Source: a bacterium (GTDB lineage: Bacteria > UBA10199 > 2-02-FULL-44-16 > JAAZCA01). Taken from it: 42,804 nt of DNA. The stretch spans positions 1-42,804 of the forward strand of contig JAJZQH010000017.1 of the NCBI GenBank assembly GCA_021810905.1, read 5' to 3'. Shown here piece by piece: positions 26,499-34,385 of this stretch (the stretch's first letter is position 1; the number at the start of each line of letters is the position of its first letter). The notes beneath the pieces were generated by a model. It worked only from the letters and a program-made list of their open reading frames with translations, was not told the DNA's origin and searched no databases. Made by a program: the position numbers and the translations under genes.

Positions 26499-26564
26499 TC
26501 AGAATCCAGAAGAAGGCTTGTTCAGATGTCATTCTGAATTCTGTCTTCTGGATTCTGACTTCTG
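26465..26564. repeat. Periodic-arm hairpin element 2 (7-nt units)
   Basis: The left arm has CAG at 26465, 26472, 26479, 26486, 26493, 26500 and 26507, seven units of exactly 7 nt. The right arm has CTG at 26534, 26541, 26548, 26555 and 26562. The loop contains CTTGTTCAGATGTCAT, partly shared with element 3. The left arm overlaps the end of the histidine kinase gene, whose TAG stop is at 26496-26498. The right arm ends just before the ribosome site of the next gene. Confidence 0.87.
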
Positions 26565-26570
26565 AGTTTC

Positions 26571-26575
26571 GGAGG
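26571..26575 (+). promoter_or_regulatory. Shine-Dalgarno GGAGG that sets the start of the first activator gene
   Basis: GGAGG lies 5 nt before the ATG at 26581. An in-frame GTG at 26575 overlaps this site and would place the start inside its own ribosome site, so ATG 26581 is preferred. Confidence 0.8.
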
Positions 26576-26580
26576 TGTTC

Positions 26581-27972
26581 ATGGCGAGGATTCTCATAGT
26601 CGACGACGAGTCGGCCATCAGAAAGGCGCTCGAGCGATTCCTCGCGGGTGCGAATTACGATGTCCTTTCCGCCAAGGACGGCGAGGAGGCCATGGAAATA
26701 GTCGAGCGCGAGACAATCGATCTGGCGCTCGTCGATCTGGTCATGCCCAAGATGGACGGCGTGGAGCTGATACACCGGATGAAGCGCGCGCAGCCGGCCA
26801 TCGTGCCCATCGTGCTCACCGGATTCGGGACGATCACCTCAGCCGTGGAGGCCATGAAGGCAGGCGCGTATCACTACCTCACAAAACCGTTTGAGCTCGA
26901 CGACATAGCGGCTCTCATCGCGACTGCGCTGGAACATCGTCAGCTCAAGGAAGAAAACCGGCTGCTCAAAAAGGAACTTCGCGACAAATACCGCTTCGAG
27001 AACATGGTGGGCACCAGCGACGAGATGGCGTCCGTCTACGATCTGGTCGAGAAGGTGGCCGAGACCGATTCCACCGTGTTGATCACGGGTGAGAGCGGCA
27101 CGGGGAAGGAGCTTGTCGCGCGCGCCATTCATTATAATAGTCCACGTCGAGACAAGCCGCTGGTGGTCGTGAACTGCGCGGCCATTCCGGAGGAACTTCT
27201 GGAGAGCGAACTCTTCGGTCACATGAAGGGCGCGTTCACCGGAGCGATCGCAACGCACGCCGGCAGGTTTGACGCGGCCGACAGGGGCACGATCTTTCTC
27301 GACGAAATAGGCGACATGAGCATGAAGCTGCAGGTGAAGGTGCTTCGAGTCCTTCAGGAGCAACGCTTCGAACCGGTGGGATCTACGACGACCCACGAAG
27401 TGGATGTGCGGATCATCGCGGCAACGAATCAGGACCTCGATCGTGCGGTGCATGAGAGGAGATTCAGGGAAGACCTCTACTATCGGCTTAATGTGATCCC
27501 GATCCATATACCGCCTTTGCGCGAGCGCACGACCGATATCTCGCTTCTCCTTCACCATTTCCTGGAGAAATTCGCTTTCGGAAAGGAGCCAAAGAGTTTG
27601 ACGCCGGCGGCGCTGGAACGCCTTACGGCTTATTCATGGCCCGGCAACGTTCGCGAACTGGAAAACCTGATCGAGCGGATAGTCGTTTTGAAGAAAGACG
27701 ACGTCATCGATATCGCGGATCTTCCCGCAAAAATTCTGGGCAAGGCGCCGCCGGCGGCGCACGCTGCCGACGAATCAGGAGAGGTTACAATTCCCGAGCA
27801 CGGCATATCTTTCAAAAAAGCCGTGGGCGATTTCGAGACCAAACTGATCGAGGGCGCTCTGAAACAGACGGGCGGAAATAAAAACAAGGCGGCGACCCTT
27901 TTGCATCTGAACAGGACGACGCTCGTCGAGAAGATCAAAAAGAAACGGCTGGATATGTCGGAACAGGAATGA
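26581..27972 (+). CDS. NtrC-family sigma-54-dependent response regulator (first of three)
   Basis: A 463-residue activator with all three standard parts. The receiver domain has the acidic pair, phospho-acceptor Asp52 and Lys102 (TKPF). The AAA+ domain has Walker A GESGTGKE (170-177), the canonical sigma-54 contact loop GAFTGA (217-222) and Walker B FLDEI (near 239). A Fis-type helix-turn-helix lies at the C-terminus (GGNKNKAATLLHLNRTTL). Phosphorylation, probably by the upstream kinase, should allow ATP-driven opening of sigma-54 promoters; the targets are not visible here. The next activator gene follows at once. Confidence 0.93.
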   Translation: MARILIVDDESAIRKALERFLAGANYDVLSAKDGEEAMEIVERETIDLALVDLVMPKMDGVELIHRMKRAQPAIVPIVLTGFGTITSAVEAMKAGAYHYLTKPFELDDIAALIATALEHRQLKEENRLLKKELRDKYRFENMVGTSDEMASVYDLVEKVAETDSTVLITGESGTGKELVARAIHYNSPRRDKPLVVVNCAAIPEELLESELFGHMKGAFTGAIATHAGRFDAADRGTIFLDEIGDMSMKLQVKVLRVLQEQRFEPVGSTTTHEVDVRIIAATNQDLDRAVHERRFREDLYYRLNVIPIHIPPLRERTTDISLLLHHFLEKFAFGKEPKSLTPAALERLTAYSWPGNVRELENLIERIVVLKKDDVIDIADLPAKILGKAPPAAHAADESGEVTIPEHGISFKKAVGDFETKLIEGALKQTGGNKNKAATLLHLNRTTLVEKIKKKRLDMSEQE

Positions 27973-27983
27973 GGCGATGTCAG

Positions 27984-29396
27984 ATGCGCGAGACGCAGAA
28001 TCTTCTGATCGTCGATGACGACGATGCCATCAACAAAGTATTCGAACGCCTGTCCAAAGATCGCGGCTGGTCGTACGCGATCGCGAGGAGCGGCGAAGAG
28101 GCGCTGGAGCAGCTCGGGAGAGAGGTGTTCGAGGCGGCGGTCGTCGACATCAAACTCCCGGGATTCACTGGACTTCAACTGCTGGAGCACTTCAAGCGCA
28201 ACGGCATCAATGCCGAAGTCGTAATAATGACCGGCGTCGGTTCGGTGGAGACCGCGGTGGACGCCATGAAGAAGGGCGCGTACGACTACATCACGAAGCC
28301 TTTCGACGATATAGATCGCGTAGCGATTATTCTTGATAAGGCGATGGATCGATACCGGCTTACGCAGAAATTGCGCAAGCTGGAGCGGAAAGGCGCGGAC
28401 GAGATGTCCTATGAGGGAATCGTGGGACGCAGCCGGAAGATGCAGGAGGTCTTCGACATAATCGAAAACATCGCGCCCACCACCTCCACGATCCTCATAA
28501 TGGGAGAAAGCGGGACGGGCAAGGAACTCGTCGCGAGGGCGATCCACGTGCGCTCCCATCGCAGGGAAAAATCGTTCGTCGTGATCAACTGCGCGGCGAT
28601 TCCCGCGCATCTGCTCGAAAGCGAGCTGTTCGGCCACGTGAGGGGCTCGTTTACTGGCGCCATCGCCGATAAGAAGGGGCTCTTCGAAGAGGGCAACGGC
28701 GGAACGGTCTTTCTCGACGAAATAGGCGAGATGCCCCCTTCGCTGCAGGTGAAACTCTTGCGCGTGCTGCAGGAAGGCGAGCTCAGACCTGTGGGAGGCG
28801 TGGCCGAGAAGAGGGTGGACGTGCGGCTCATAGCTGCCACGAACCGGGATCTCGTGACTATGGTGCGCGAGGGCAAATTCCGCGAGGACCTCTTCTACAG
28901 GATCAATGTCATAGGCATACAGCTGCCACCGCTCCGGGAGCGGCCGGACGACATCCCGATACTGGCCTATCATTTTCTACAGAAGTACACTCATCGCATG
29001 AAGAAAAAGATCGACAAGATATCCGTCGACGCATTTCAGGCCCTGCAGAATTACTCGTGGGTCGGCAACGTGAGGGAGCTGGAGAACGTGATCGAGCGCG
29101 CCGTCGTCCTTGCGGGCGGAGATTCGATCACAGCTCAGGATCTGCCCGCCAAGGTGTTGTCCGAGTCGTTCTACCTCATGAGCGATGAAGGCGGATTCGA
29201 CATCACGAAATTTTCTTATCAGGAGGCCAAGAACCGCGCACTGGCGTCTTTCAACAAGGCGTATATCACGAGCCTGCTCAAGGAATCGCACGGCAATATC
29301 TCGTTCGCGTCGGAACGCGCCGGAATGGACCGCTCCAATTTCAAAAAACTCATCAAGCGTTACGGAGTGGACATAGGCGAGTACAGGGAGAAGTAA
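27984..29396 (+). CDS. NtrC-family sigma-54-dependent response regulator (second of three)
   Basis: A 470-residue activator with receiver Asp55 and Lys105, Walker A GESGTGKE (174-181), Walker B FLDEI and a C-terminal Fis-type helix. The sigma-54 contact loop reads GSFTGA (221-226) instead of GAFTGA. An alternative ATG at 27969 overlaps the previous stop (ATGA) and would add five residues. ATG 27984 has GAGG 9 nt ahead and starts just before the receiver's first strand, so it is preferred. The two genes are clearly one transcription unit. Confidence 0.92.
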   Translation: MRETQNLLIVDDDDAINKVFERLSKDRGWSYAIARSGEEALEQLGREVFEAAVVDIKLPGFTGLQLLEHFKRNGINAEVVIMTGVGSVETAVDAMKKGAYDYITKPFDDIDRVAIILDKAMDRYRLTQKLRKLERKGADEMSYEGIVGRSRKMQEVFDIIENIAPTTSTILIMGESGTGKELVARAIHVRSHRREKSFVVINCAAIPAHLLESELFGHVRGSFTGAIADKKGLFEEGNGGTVFLDEIGEMPPSLQVKLLRVLQEGELRPVGGVAEKRVDVRLIAATNRDLVTMVREGKFREDLFYRINVIGIQLPPLRERPDDIPILAYHFLQKYTHRMKKKIDKISVDAFQALQNYSWVGNVRELENVIERAVVLAGGDSITAQDLPAKVLSESFYLMSDEGGFDITKFSYQEAKNRALASFNKAYITSLLKESHGNISFASERAGMDRSNFKKLIKRYGVDIGEYREK

Positions 29397-29428
29397 AAAA
29401 AACGGCAAGCAAACTTGACAGCTGCCAG

Positions 29429-29516
29429 CAACGTAAACAACGCAAGCAAGGCAAACAACGTTGTGAATACCTTGTTCAAATCAACTTGTCATATCACGCG
29501 TTGCTAGCGTTGCTGG
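29429..29516. repeat. Periodic-arm hairpin element 3 (9-nt units)
   Basis: In the 143-bp gap between the second and third activators, left-arm units CAACGTAAA, CAACGCAAG and CAAGGCAAA start at 29429, 29438 and 29447, with CAACG at 29456, an exact 9-nt period. Right-arm units CGTTGCTAG and CGTTGCTGG start at 29499 and 29508. The loop carries TTGTGAATACCTTG, also found (inverted, with one extra G) in element 4, and CTTGTTCAAAT, shared with element 2. Confidence 0.83.
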
Positions 29517-29539
29517 CTCAGTATTAAGAAAGGCGGCAG

Positions 29540-30925
29540 ATGGAGAAGAACTCATTGCTCATAGTGCACGACGGCAAGGAGTTGCCCGCATCCCTGCAGA
29601 AAGAGCTGGGCGCTATGGGCGCGCGGCTCGTTGTGACTCAGACCAAACGGGAAGGGTGGCCTTTTGACGCGGGCAGCGTGGATTGCGGCGTGCTGGTGCT
29701 CTCATCCGAAGACGCCAGCGGCTCGCCCGTGCTCATCGAGCGCATGAGGCGGGTGGACGACAATCTGCCGGTGATCGTCATAGCGAGATCCAAATCGCTG
29801 GATTCGGCGATCTCCTCGATGAAGGCCGGGGCTTACGACTATTTCACGCTTCCGGTCGACGGCGAGAAGCTCATGCACGCCGTGCGCAACGCCGTTCATA
29901 TGTACGGCCTCACGAAGAGGATTTTCCTCCTGGAGAGCCAGATGGGATGGCGCAACGGGCTCGACGACATCGTGGGCCAGAGCAACGCCATGCAGGAGAT
30001 ATTCTCCATGATCACGATGGTGGCGAAGAGCAACGCCACGGTGCTCATCACGGGTGAGAGCGGCACGGGCAAGGAGCTCGTGGCGAGGGCAATTCACAAT
30101 CACAGCGCCCGTTGCAGGCGGACCTTCCTGGATATCAACTGCGGCGCGATTCCCAGGGAATTGCTGGAGAACGAACTCTTCGGCCACGAGCGCGGCGCGT
30201 ATACGGGCGCCGACAAACGCTACGTCGGGAGCTGCGAGCGGGCGGACGGCGGTACTCTTTTTCTGGACGAGATCAGCGAGATGGATCCGCTGCTCCAGGT
30301 GAAGCTGCTCCGCTTCCTGCAGGAGCGCAGTTTCGTGCGGGTCGGAGGCAACGAAGCCATAAAAGTGGACGTGCGCATCATCGCCGCTACAAACCGCGAC
30401 ATAGGCCGCGAGGTGGATGAAGGGCGCTTCCGCGAAGACCTCTATTACCGCCTCAACGTGGTTCCCGTTCATATACCGTCGCTCAGGGAACGCAGGGAGG
30501 ATATCGCGCTGCTCGCGAAGCACTTCCTTGACAAGTATTCGTCCAGGAACGAAAAGATCTTCCTGGATTTTGCGCCGCAGGCCATGGATGCCCTCGTGGC
30601 GTATGACTGGCCCGGCAACGTGAGGGAACTTGAAAACACCATCGAACGCGTGGTAGTGCTGCATAACGACAGCAGGGTGAAGATTGCGCATCTGCCGCAG
30701 GCCCTGGTTCAGGAAGGACGCAAACGCGAACCCCGCTCGGCGACGGCCGACGCTTCGATGGCGCCGCTGGACGGCGGAAGGATAGTGCCGCTTGATCTTG
30801 TCGAGAAATACGCAATTGAGTCCGCCCTCAAGAGATGTCTGGGGAACGTCGCCGAGGCGGCAAGAAAATTGAAGATCGGACAGGCGACATTGTACAGGAA
30901 GATCAAGCAGTACGGACTCAAGTGA
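29540..30925 (+). CDS. Sigma-54 activator with a degenerate (non-phosphorylatable) receiver domain
   Basis: A 461-residue protein. The receiver fold is recognisable, but the key residues are gone: the first acidic pair is HD (10-11), the acceptor position is Val53 (VDCGVLVLSS) and the conserved Lys is Leu104 (FTLP). The output domains look intact: Walker A GESGTGKE (172-179), a sigma-54 loop with Tyr in place of Phe (GAYTGA, 219-224), Walker B FLDEI, and a C-terminal Fis-type helix (GNVAEAARKLKIGQATLYRKI). It is therefore probably controlled by something other than phosphotransfer, such as protein binding or abundance. The start has AAAGG 6 nt upstream. It is the third activator in a row. Confidence 0.93.
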   Translation: MEKNSLLIVHDGKELPASLQKELGAMGARLVVTQTKREGWPFDAGSVDCGVLVLSSEDASGSPVLIERMRRVDDNLPVIVIARSKSLDSAISSMKAGAYDYFTLPVDGEKLMHAVRNAVHMYGLTKRIFLLESQMGWRNGLDDIVGQSNAMQEIFSMITMVAKSNATVLITGESGTGKELVARAIHNHSARCRRTFLDINCGAIPRELLENELFGHERGAYTGADKRYVGSCERADGGTLFLDEISEMDPLLQVKLLRFLQERSFVRVGGNEAIKVDVRIIAATNRDIGREVDEGRFREDLYYRLNVVPVHIPSLRERREDIALLAKHFLDKYSSRNEKIFLDFAPQAMDALVAYDWPGNVRELENTIERVVVLHNDSRVKIAHLPQALVQEGRKREPRSATADASMAPLDGGRIVPLDLVEKYAIESALKRCLGNVAEAARKLKIGQATLYRKIKQYGLK

Positions 30926-30934
30926 CTTAAAGAC

Positions 30935-31085
30935 GTACGTTAGTACGTTAGTACTTTGGTACGATGGTACAAAACCTAAAAACCGTACGATGGTACTCTG
31001 GTACGATCGTACAACATCAGTGTCGTTTCAAGGTATTCCACAAGATTTTGTACTAGAGTACTATCGTACCAACGTACTAACGTAC
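30935..31085. repeat. Periodic-arm hairpin element 4 (GTAC every 8 nt)
   Basis: GTAC occurs at 30935, 30943, 30951, 30959 and 30967, again at 30985, 30993, 31001 and 31009, and then at 31050, 31058, 31066, 31074 and 31082. Within each block the spacing is exactly 8 nt, and the four bases between GTACs vary. The first and last blocks are largely complementary (GTTA, GTTA, TTTG, GATG against GTTA, GTTG, GATA, TCTA when reversed). The loop at about 31013-31049 contains CAAGGTATTCCACAAG, related to the loop of element 3. It fills the gap between the third activator and the STAS gene. Confidence 0.9.
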
Positions 31086-31110
31086 CACATGAAATTCACT
31101 GGAGGAACAG

Positions 31111-31449
31111 ATGAATATCGACGTAAAGCAGCAGGGCGACATTCAGGTCATGCATTGCGACGGCAGCCTCGACGCTGACAGCGTTACAGCGTTCAAGAAG
31201 GTGGCATACGATCTCGTGGGCGCGGGTTCCACACGATTCGTGATCGATTGCCACAATCTCACGTTCATAGATTCGATGGGGCTTGGAGTTCTGATCTCTC
31301 TGCTGCGCCGCGTGCGGCAGCGCAACGGCGACGTGAAGGTCGCGGGCTTAACCGATGAGGTAAAGACGATCTTCGAGATCACGCGTTTGCACAGACTCTT
31401 CGAAGTCTGCTCGGACTGGAATGCAGCCGTGCGTCAGTTCGGAAAGTGA
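31111..31449 (+). CDS. STAS-domain anti-sigma factor antagonist (RsbV/SpoIIAA-like)
   Basis: A single STAS domain of 112 residues. The phosphorylatable serine is Ser55 in the conserved FIDSMGLGVL motif. Unphosphorylated family members bind an RsbW-type kinase and release its target; the kinase inactivates them by phosphorylating this serine. GGAGG lies 5 nt before the ATG. The next two genes encode matching kinase and phosphatase partners, so this is the switch protein of a partner-switching module. Confidence 0.93.
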   Translation: MNIDVKQQGDIQVMHCDGSLDADSVTAFKKVAYDLVGAGSTRFVIDCHNLTFIDSMGLGVLISLLRRVRQRNGDVKVAGLTDEVKTIFEITRLHRLFEVCSDWNAAVRQFGK

Positions 31450-31471
31450 TCGGCGGGGCTCTCCTTCCCTT

Positions 31472-31879
31472 ATGACAAAACCGTTTCGCTGCTCGTTGAC
31501 CATACGAAGCGACACTCGCTATCTTGCGCCTCTGCGCGATTTTGTGCGCGCGGCAATAACCTCCGCCAGCTGCCACATGGACGGCCGGGTAATCACGTCG
31601 CTTTGCATGGCGCTTGTCGAGGCGGTCGACAACGCCATCGTACACGCGCACGGGCGCCGCAAGTCCATGCCGATCGGCGTCTCTCTTTTGATAAAGGACA
31701 AAGAGGTGAACCTTGAGGTGGTTGACATGGGCTCCGGGATCAGCCACCTTTCCTTTGCGGAGCCTTCGCCGCTGTCGTGCGGCGGCAGAGGGCTCTTCCT
31801 GATCAGAAGCGTTATGACAAGCGTCGCGAGCAGCACGGGCAAACGCGGGCACAGGCTCAGGATGGTGCTTCGAATATGA
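31472..31879 (+). CDS. RsbW-like serine kinase / anti-sigma regulatory factor
   Basis: A GHKL ATPase of about 135 residues with the N box (EAVDNAIVHA), DMGSGI and GGRGLFLI motifs of the RsbW/SpoIIAB group. It probably binds the upstream STAS protein, phosphorylates it, and holds another protein (classically a sigma factor) in the alternative state. The start is uncertain: ATG 31472 begins the family's conserved first strand but lacks a good ribosome site, while ATG 31421 would overlap the STAS gene by 29 nt. The stop overlaps the next start (ATGA at 31876-31879). No sigma factor gene is adjacent. Confidence 0.85.
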   Translation: MTKPFRCSLTIRSDTRYLAPLRDFVRAAITSASCHMDGRVITSLCMALVEAVDNAIVHAHGRRKSMPIGVSLLIKDKEVNLEVVDMGSGISHLSFAEPSPLSCGGRGLFLIRSVMTSVASSTGKRGHRLRMVLRI

Positions 31880-33135
31880 AATCAAAGACCTCAATGGATG
31901 CAGTGCGCGAACTCTCCCAGGCCATAGCCGGCGCCGTGGATCCGGCGCAGGTCTATGAACTCGTGCTGGACGTCGTGGCGAAATTCCTGGGCGTCGATAA
32001 GGCGTCGATCATGACCTTTGATCCGGAGCGCGGGGTGCTGCGGGTAGCCGCGGCTCGCGGCATGGATACGGAGATCATACGCAAGGCGGTGGTGAGGGTG
32101 GGAGAGGGGATATCCGGCCGCGTCTTCGCAAGCCACGAACCGCTTCTCATCAACGATATCCAGGCGGAAGAAACCGGTCCCGGCCGCGAGCGCTATCGAA
32201 CGCGTTCTCTGATATCCGCGCCGGTGACGTGCTTTCCCATGAAAGTGGGCGATGAACCGCTGGGCGTCATCAACGTGACAGACCGCGCCGACGGAAAGGC
32301 CTTCACCAAGGACGATCTCAGGCTGCTCACCATACTCACGAACCAGGCAGCGGCGTATCTCCATATCGTGAGGCTTTCAGAGGAGCGCGCCAGCACGGAG
32401 CAGCTGAGGCAGCAGCTGGAGATCGCGAGACAGATACAGTACAAGCTCCTGCCCCAGGAGCCGCCCGCGATAGAGGGTCTGGACGTCGCGGGACGTCTCG
32501 TGACCGCAGAACGCGTTGGAGGCGATTATTACGACTGCTTCCTCACCGAGGCAAGACGGCCGTCATTCGTAGTGGCCGACGTCTCCGGCCACTCCATCGG
32601 CGCGGCGCTTATCATGGCCGCGTTCCGCTCGGCCATACGCGCACAGCGCGACGCGGATTATTCGCCGGCCATCCTCTCGCAGCGGATCAATTCGATACTC
32701 TACGAAGATCTCTTCCAGGCCGAACAGTTCATATCGATGGTCTATCTGCAGTACCTGCGAGCCCGCCAGCTGATCCAGTTTACGACCGCGGGCCATCCGG
32801 CGCCCATAGTGTGGAGGTGCGCGGACAAACGGTTCGATGACGTGGGCACGGGCGACTCTCTCCTGGGAATTGAACCGCGGGGCGTCTTCCACGAGCGGCA
32901 GATGGTCGTCTCGAAAGGCGACGTGATCCTCCTCTACACGGACGGCGTGATCGAAGCGGCCGCGCGCGGTTCTTCAGACCGTTTCGGGAGAGAGAGGCTG
33001 CTTGAGTGTCTGGGCGATGCGGTGGTAGGGAGCGCGCGACAGATCGTTGATGTAGTTGTCGAGACGGTGCAGGCCTTCGTGGATCCGGATAAACCTCGCG
33101 ACGACATCACCGCCCTGGCGATCAAGGTTGTGTAA
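31876..33135 (+). CDS. GAF-domain PP2C-type serine phosphatase (RsbU/SpoIIE-like)
   Basis: A 419-residue protein with an N-terminal GAF sensor domain (about 20-165), a short coiled linker rich in Glu, Arg and Gln, and a SpoIIE/PP2C domain. The phosphatase metal-binding motifs are visible: RVGGDYYD, VADVSGHS, LYTDGV and the C-terminal DDITAL. It should remove phosphate from the STAS protein in response to a ligand or redox signal sensed by the GAF domain. The ATG at 31876 overlaps the previous stop by 4 nt, implying coupled translation. The frame is open upstream, but that part is antisigma-gene sequence in another frame. Confidence 0.92.
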   Translation: MKSKTSMDAVRELSQAIAGAVDPAQVYELVLDVVAKFLGVDKASIMTFDPERGVLRVAAARGMDTEIIRKAVVRVGEGISGRVFASHEPLLINDIQAEETGPGRERYRTRSLISAPVTCFPMKVGDEPLGVINVTDRADGKAFTKDDLRLLTILTNQAAAYLHIVRLSEERASTEQLRQQLEIARQIQYKLLPQEPPAIEGLDVAGRLVTAERVGGDYYDCFLTEARRPSFVVADVSGHSIGAALIMAAFRSAIRAQRDADYSPAILSQRINSILYEDLFQAEQFISMVYLQYLRARQLIQFTTAGHPAPIVWRCADKRFDDVGTGDSLLGIEPRGVFHERQMVVSKGDVILLYTDGVIEAAARGSSDRFGRERLLECLGDAVVGSARQIVDVVVETVQAFVDPDKPRDDITALAIKVV

Positions 33136-33149
33136 AGTTCGGAGGTGGC

Positions 33150-34370
33150 GTGAATTATCAACAGACTCTGGAATTCCTTGAAATACTGCAGCCGCGGGCC
33201 ATGCGCCTGGAACTGGCGCCTCTCGCGGAGGCATGCGGCATCATGGGCAACCCGCAGGAACAGTGGCCTTCCGTTCACATCAGCGGCACGAACGGCAAGG
33301 GCTCCACTTCGGCGTTCCTTGCGAGCATCCTTGAACAAAGCGGATATCGGGTGGGGCTATATACGTCGCCTCACATCGTCGATCTGAGGGAGCGAATCCA
33401 GGTCAACCGCCGGATGATAAGCGAGGGGGAACTTACCGGTCTCGTGGAGCGGATACGCGAAGCGCTGCCTGACGATCGAACGCTCACGTATTTCGAGTTC
33501 ATGACGCTCGCGGCCTTTCTCCATTTCGTGGATGTGCACGTCGACATAGCCGTACTGGAGACCGGGCTGGGAGGGAGGCTGGACGCGACGAATATGGTCC
33601 AGCCCAAGGTTGCCGTGATAACGCCGGTCTCGCTCGACCACATGCAGCATCTGGGCGCAACGCTGCGCGAGATCGCCATTGAAAAGTGCGGGATCATAAA
33701 GCGCGGAGTGCCGACCGTTGTGGCGTATCAGCCCCCCGAGGTCATGGAGGTGGTGCGGCGGATATGCGACGACGTCGGCTCGCCCCTGTGCCTCGCCACG
33801 CCGGACGAGATAAACGTGCCGCTCGGCCTTTCCGGCGAACATCAAAAGCAGAACGCGGCTTGCGCGGTTGAGGCGGCGCATCTGCTGTCACAGGCCGGGT
33901 TCCATATCGGGAAGGTGGACGAGGCCTTGGCCGCAACAAGGTGGCCCGGCCGCCTGGAGACCGTGCATGAATCCCCGCGCGTTATACTCGACGGCGCGCA
34001 CAACGTGGCAGGGGCCGAGACGCTGGCGTCTTACGTGCACGGCACGGTCGACCGAGATCGAGCCGTGCTGGTCATAGGCGTGCTGGCGGATAAGGACGTG
34101 GCAGGGATGCTCAGGCAACTGGCTCCCAATTTTCGCGAGATCATCTGCGTGCGCGCCCCGTCCCATCGAGCCGCGTCTCCCAAGGATATCGCAGCCGCAG
34201 CCCGATCCTCAGGCGCTCACATCACGATAGACGACGATCTCTCGGGAGCTCTTACGCGCGCGCTCCCCCGCATGGGTGCGAACGATACGATATTCGTCTC
34301 CGGTTCGCTCACGGTCGTGGGCGAGGCCAAGAGTTTCTTCGCAAAGGCGGGCAGTGCGACTCCGCGATGA
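33150..34370 (+). CDS. folC: Dihydrofolate synthase / folylpolyglutamate synthase
   Basis: Adds glutamate to dihydropteroate and to folates, using ATP. The 406-residue Mur-ligase-type protein has the P-loop GTNGKGS (46-52), the metal/folate motif LETGLGGRLDATN and the C-terminal ILDGAHN motif. The start is a GTG at 33150 with GGAGG 4 nt upstream. It follows the phosphatase gene by 14 bp and precedes polA by 15 bp, so these housekeeping genes may be read from the signalling operon. Confidence 0.95.
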   Translation: MNYQQTLEFLEILQPRAMRLELAPLAEACGIMGNPQEQWPSVHISGTNGKGSTSAFLASILEQSGYRVGLYTSPHIVDLRERIQVNRRMISEGELTGLVERIREALPDDRTLTYFEFMTLAAFLHFVDVHVDIAVLETGLGGRLDATNMVQPKVAVITPVSLDHMQHLGATLREIAIEKCGIIKRGVPTVVAYQPPEVMEVVRRICDDVGSPLCLATPDEINVPLGLSGEHQKQNAACAVEAAHLLSQAGFHIGKVDEALAATRWPGRLETVHESPRVILDGAHNVAGAETLASYVHGTVDRDRAVLVIGVLADKDVAGMLRQLAPNFREIICVRAPSHRAASPKDIAAAARSSGAHITIDDDLSGALTRALPRMGANDTIFVSGSLTVVGEAKSFFAKAGSATPR

Positions 34371-34385
34371 CTGACAGGTGCCACT

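Noticed and set aside
25089-26564. CRISPR array from the periodic repeats
   Set aside because: Units are only 7-9 nt with no spacers, and arms are inverted, not direct; no cas genes are present.
30990-31178. Small open frame of 62 codons
   Set aside because: It lies mostly in the GTAC repeat and runs into the STAS gene in another frame.
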